64,000 nt of DNA from Arthrobacter sp. PAMC25564 (GTDB taxonomy: Bacteria > Actinomycetota > Actinomycetes > Actinomycetales > Micrococcaceae): contig NZ_CP039290.1 in NCBI RefSeq assembly GCF_004798705.1, positions 1,674,001-1,738,000 of the forward strand. The letters run 5' to 3'. A program made the translations under genes and the position numbers. The notes beneath the pieces are model-generated. The model saw only the letters and a program-made list of their open reading frames with translations, did not search any database and was not told the origin of the DNA. This document shows, piece after piece, positions 61,413-64,000 of this stretch (position 1 is the first letter of the stretch; each line of letters begins with the position of its first letter).

Positions 61413-62111
61413 TCAGGCTTCCGCGGCGTCCAGGGCTGCGAGCAGGGCGCGCGCGGCGCCGGCAGGGTCATCGGCGTCGGTAATGGCCCGGACCACAACG
61501 ATCCTCTGCGCGCCGGCCTCGAGGACCTGCTCCACATTGCCAAGATCGATCCCGCCGATCGCGAACCACGGCAACACGTCCTCGATCCGGCCGTCGGCTT
61601 TGCCGGTCCCCGCGGTCCGGATGGCCTGCGCGGCGTAGCGGACCAGGTCGAGCCCGACGGCGGCGCGGCCAGGTTTGGTCGGGGTGGCCCAGACGGGTCC
61701 CACGCAGAAATAGTCCAGTCCGCTGCGCCCCGGCGAGGCAGCAATCGCGGCATCGATCTGTTCCGGGCTGTGGGTGGACAGCCCGATCACGGTGTCCTTG
61801 CCCAGGAAGGTCCTCGCCGCCTCGGGCGGGATGTCCTTCTGGCCGATGTGGAACACCGGCGCCGCAGACAGCGAGGCAATGTCCGCCCGGTCATTGACGG
61901 CCCACAGCCGGCCGTGGCGGTGGGCGGCCGCGTGCAGGACCTCGAGGAGTTCGAGCTCCTCGGCCGCCTCCAGGGTCTTGTCGCGCAGCTGGATGATGTC
62001 CACGCCGCCGGCGAAGGCCGCGTCTACGAAGTCCTCGAAGTCGCCGCGGTCCTTGCGGGCATCGGTGCACAGGTACAGGCGGGCGGTGGTGTGGAGGGCA
62101 TCCTGGCTCAT
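61413..62111 (-). CDS. thiE: Thiamine phosphate synthase
   Basis: The 232-residue TIM-barrel enzyme has L-Y-L-C-T-D at the N-terminus, [39 protein letters not shown] and I-G-G-I, all ThiE hallmarks. It couples the thiazole and pyrimidine moieties to thiamine phosphate. It is divergent from the TPP-riboswitch-controlled thiO operon and has a leaderless -10 box TAGGCT (62118-62123), so it seems to escape the riboswitch. Confidence 0.95.
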   Translation of the reverse strand: MSQDALHTTARLYLCTDARKDRGDFEDFVDAAFAGGVDIIQLRDKTLEAAEELELLEVLHAAAHRHGRLWAVNDRADIASLSAAPVFHIGQKDIPPEAARTFLGKDTVIGLSTHSPEQIDAAIAASPGRSGLDYFCVGPVWATPTKPGRAAVGLDLVRYAAQAIRTAGTGKADGRIEDVLPWFAIGGIDLGNVEQVLEAGAQRIVVVRAITDADDPAGAARALLAALDAAEA

Positions 62112-62117
62112 GACACC

Positions 62118-62136
62118 AGCCTAGTTCCTCTAAACT
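62118..62136. promoter_or_regulatory. Overlapping divergent thiE/thiO promoters
   Basis: TAGGCT on the minus strand (62118-62123) lies 6 nt before thiE. TAAACT on the plus strand (62131-62136) lies 10 nt before the riboswitch. Confidence 0.5.
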
Positions 62137-62145
62137 GGGCCCATA

Positions 62146-62258
62146 CCGCGGGAGCCCGCTGCAGCCTCGTGCGCCTCTGGCGTTCGACGCTGCAGGGCTG
62201 AGAGGGCGTTGGAGCCGACCGCTTGACCTGATCCGGTTAGTACCGGCGTAGGGAAGGA
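62146..62258 (+). ncRNA. TPP riboswitch (THI element)
   Basis: Conserved elements are all visible: GGGAGCCC near the 5' end, CTGAGAGG at 62198-62205, the GACCTGATCCGG block at 62225-62236, and the 3' GCGTAGGGAAGG. An extended stem between GCTGCAGC and GCTGCAG forms the variable P3 arm. GGGAAGG near its 3' end lies about 10 nt before the thiO ATG and can act as the SD, which suggests translational control through RBS sequestration upon TPP binding. Confidence 0.95.
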
Positions 62259-62265
62259 TTCCTTC

Positions 62266-63603
62266 ATGGACACACGAACCGACCGTGACGCGGCGAATGA
62301 TGACGCAGCGTCTGGCGTTTGTTACGACGTAGCGGTGATCGGCGGCGGGGTGATCGGCCATGGCATCGCCTGGGAGGCCATCCGTTCGGGCCGGTCCGTC
62401 GCACTGATTGACGACGCCCCGGGCAGCGGGGCCAGCTGGGCCGCCGCGGGCATGCTCGCCCCCGTCAGCGAGCTGCACTACCAGGAGGAGGCGCTCCTGG
62501 AGCTCATGATCGAATCGTCGCGCCTGTGGCCGGCCTTCGCGGCAGGGCTGGACAACGCAACAGACAACGCTCCGGCAGCCGGAACGGACAAAGGGACGCC
62601 GGACAACGGAACCGGTTACCTCACGACGCCGACCCTCGCCGTCGGGTTTGACGCCGCCGACCGCCGGGCGCTCGCCGACCTCCGGGCCGTCCAGCAGGCT
62701 TCAGGCCTCATTGTGGAGCCCCTGGGCGTTCGTGAGGCGCGCGGCCGGGAACCGCTGCTGAGCCCCGGGATCTCCTGCGCCTTCGACATTCCCTCCGACC
62801 ACCAGGTGGATCCCCGCAGGCTCGTCGCCCGGATTTCCGTCCTGCTCGCGGCGGACAGCCGAAGCCGTGCCGTTGCCCGGCGCGCCGCCGGCCTGCTGTG
62901 GGAGGACGGGCGTGTGGCCGGGGTCAGCCTCGCCGGCGGCGGCGCCGTCCAGGCGAAGGAAACCATTGTGGCGAACGGGCTCGGCGCGGCGGAGCTCGGC
63001 GGCCTCCCGGCCGGCCTCGCGCTGCCGCTGCGGCCGGTCTACGGGGACATCCTCCGGCTCCGTGTACCCGACCGGCTGCGGCCGCTGCTCACCGCCACCC
63101 TGCGGGGCCTGGTCCGCGGGGTTCCCGTGTACATCGTCCCGCGGCAGGACGGCACCGTGGTGATCGGGGCGACCCAGCGCGAAGACGCCCCTTCGGACCC
63201 GTCCGCGGTCTCCGCCGGCGGCGTCTACCAGCTGCTCCGGGACGCCCAGCAGTTGCTGCCCGCCGTGGCCGAGCTGGAACTGCTGGAAGCCACAGCCCGG
63301 GCGCGCCCCGGCACGCCGGACAACGCGCCGCTGCTGGGCCGCGTGGCGCTCGCCGGGAGCGATGACGGGGAGGAAATCCCCGGCCTGATCATTGCCACCG
63401 GCTTCTTCCGGCACGGCGTCCTGCTCACCCCGGTGGCCGCGGCGATCTGCCGGCAGCTGCTGGACGGAACGGCCCACCCCCGCTGGGCGGGATTCCGTCC
63501 CGGCCGTTTCTCCCGCCTCCCCGCCCCGGAGCTTCACCACCGCCAGGAAACTGACCGCAGCCAGGGAACCAAGGAAACCAAGGAAGCCAAGGAAACAGTA
63601 TGA
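62266..63603 (+). CDS. thiO: Glycine oxidase ThiO
   Basis: The 445-residue FAD-dependent oxidase has the dinucleotide-binding motif V-I-G-G-G-V-I-G-H-G-I-A-W-E near the N-terminus. A-S-W-A-A-A-G-M-L-A-P-V follows, then the C-terminal block A-R-P-G-T-P-D-N-A-P-L-L-G and A-T-G-F-F-R-H-G-V-L-L-T-P. It oxidises glycine to the imine needed for thiazole synthesis. A segment of about 25 residues near 90-115 (D-N-A-T-D-N-A-P-A-A-G-T) is extra low-complexity sequence. It overlaps thiS by 4 nt, and the riboswitch sits directly before it. Confidence 0.93.
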   Translation: MDTRTDRDAANDDAASGVCYDVAVIGGGVIGHGIAWEAIRSGRSVALIDDAPGSGASWAAAGMLAPVSELHYQEEALLELMIESSRLWPAFAAGLDNATDNAPAAGTDKGTPDNGTGYLTTPTLAVGFDAADRRALADLRAVQQASGLIVEPLGVREARGREPLLSPGISCAFDIPSDHQVDPRRLVARISVLLAADSRSRAVARRAAGLLWEDGRVAGVSLAGGGAVQAKETIVANGLGAAELGGLPAGLALPLRPVYGDILRLRVPDRLRPLLTATLRGLVRGVPVYIVPRQDGTVVIGATQREDAPSDPSAVSAGGVYQLLRDAQQLLPAVAELELLEATARARPGTPDNAPLLGRVALAGSDDGEEIPGLIIATGFFRHGVLLTPVAAAICRQLLDGTAHPRWAGFRPGRFSRLPAPELHHRQETDRSQGTKETKEAKETV

Positions 63604-63836
63604 ACATCAGATTGAACGGAGCGGACCACGCCGTCGCCGACGGCGCCTCCGTCGGCACGCTGGTCAGCCAGCTAACCGGCCGGACGCTCGCCCCGAACGG
63701 CCAGTCAGCAGACGGCCGGAAGCTCGGCGTCGCCGTGGCCCGCAATTCAGAGGTGGTGCCGCGCAGCCAGTGGCACGGCACCGCGCTGGCCGAGGGCGAC
63801 GACGTCGAACTCGTCACGGCAGTACAGGGAGGATGA
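63600..63836 (+). CDS. thiS: Sulfur carrier protein ThiS
   Basis: The 78-residue ubiquitin-like protein ends in the required Gly-Gly (T-A-V-Q-G-G), which is thiocarboxylated to carry sulfur for the thiazole ring. The N-terminus M-N-I-R-L-N-G and V-A-V-A-R-N-S-E-V-V-P-R-S-Q-W are typical. It is slightly longer than average because of a loop around L-A-P-N-G-Q-S-A-D-G. It overlaps thiO (ATGA). Confidence 0.93.
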   Translation: MNIRLNGADHAVADGASVGTLVSQLTGRTLAPNGQSADGRKLGVAVARNSEVVPRSQWHGTALAEGDDVELVTAVQGG

Positions 63837-63841
63837 ACAGC

Positions 63842-64000
63842 ATGAAGGAAACCGCATTCGCAGGACCGGCCGCAGCGGACCGCCGGCCCACCCCCGGCAC
63901 CGACACCGGTGATCCGTTCATCGTCGACGGAGTCCTCTTGGGCTCCCGCCTGATCATGGGCACGGGCGGGGCGCCGAGCCTGGACGGGCTGGGGGCCGCG
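63842..64000 (+). CDS. thiG: Thiazole synthase ThiG (3' truncated by window edge)
   Basis: The first 53 residues are visible. A variable N-terminal extension leads into D-P-F-I-V-D-G-V-L-L-G-S-R-L-I-M-G-T-G-G, the start of the ThiG TIM barrel. The ATG at 63842 has GGGAGG 9 nt upstream. An ATG at 63833 overlapping the thiS stop is possible and adds three residues. It builds the thiazole from DXP, dehydroglycine and ThiS thiocarboxylate. Confidence 0.9.
   Translation, partial: MKETAFAGPAAADRRPTPGTDTGDPFIVDGVLLGSRLIMGTGGAPSLDGLGAA

Noticed and set aside
1..64000. tRNA or rRNA genes
   Set aside because: No cloverleaf-like segment with the GGTTCGA-type T-loop in the right setting, and no rRNA sequence, was seen in any intergenic gap.

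Overview
The window is about 64 kb of high-GC DNA from an actinobacterium, most likely of the Micrococcaceae (Arthrobacter/Pseudarthrobacter type). Pointers are the strong G/C bias at third codon positions, frequent GTG and TTG starts, many genes that look leaderless (a TAnnnT-type -10 box 6-8 nt before the start codon), and gene orders typical of Actinobacteria: a dapD/dapE to sigE to tatB to mrp block that resembles the Mycobacterium tuberculosis Rv1201c-Rv1234 region, and fdxA-dapC. No rRNA, tRNA, CRISPR array, prophage or insertion sequence was recognised. Almost everything looks chromosomal and core-like, and the accessory-looking DNA is limited.

Layout. 1-9.6 kb: the 3' end of a glycine-betaine-type binding protein, an AlaA-like aminotransferase, a PPK2-type kinase, exonuclease VII (xseAB), ispH, rmuC and ychF. 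9.6-22.6 kb: two consecutive peptide-type ABC transporter loci, each with a lipoprotein, two permeases and one fused double ATPase. The first has an oversized permease and an oppositely oriented PH-domain gene inside it. 22.7-31.9 kb: an SGNH-hydrolase lipoprotein, typA, an AbiEi/DUF559 protein flanked by inward-facing GGGACATG repeats, a stand-alone SH3-like ORF, fdxA-dapC, citrate synthase and galE. 32-36.7 kb: a TetR regulator, two poorly known proteins, and divergent dapD and dapE. 36.7-40 kb: a gluABCD-type amino acid ABC operon.

40-50.6 kb: a LOG-family protein, a DivIVA-like protein, a membrane mannosyltransferase-like protein, DUF3117, an O-methyltransferase, sigE, its anti-sigma factor, tatB, an Mrp ATPase, DUF1003, a CBS/MgtE-N protein and a GSP17M-like stress protein. 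This is the envelope-stress neighbourhood, but htrA is missing. 50.6-57 kb: a membrane protein, a W/N/D-rich secreted peptide, the pepP-APC permease-YnfA cluster, a PHP phosphoesterase and an orphan beta-class DNA methyltransferase. 57-64 kb: a DEAD-box helicase, an RNB nuclease, a MiaE-like ferritin-fold protein, thiE, and a TPP riboswitch driving thiO-thiS-thiG; thiG runs off the window.

Functional themes are lysine/peptidoglycan precursor supply (dapC, dapD, dapE), nutrient uptake (two peptide ABC systems and one glutamate-type system), RNA metabolism, and envelope stress. The most unusual locus is the AbiEi/DUF559 gene at 26.2-27.4 kb with its clustered palindromic octamers. No database search could be run, so family names come from motif recognition.
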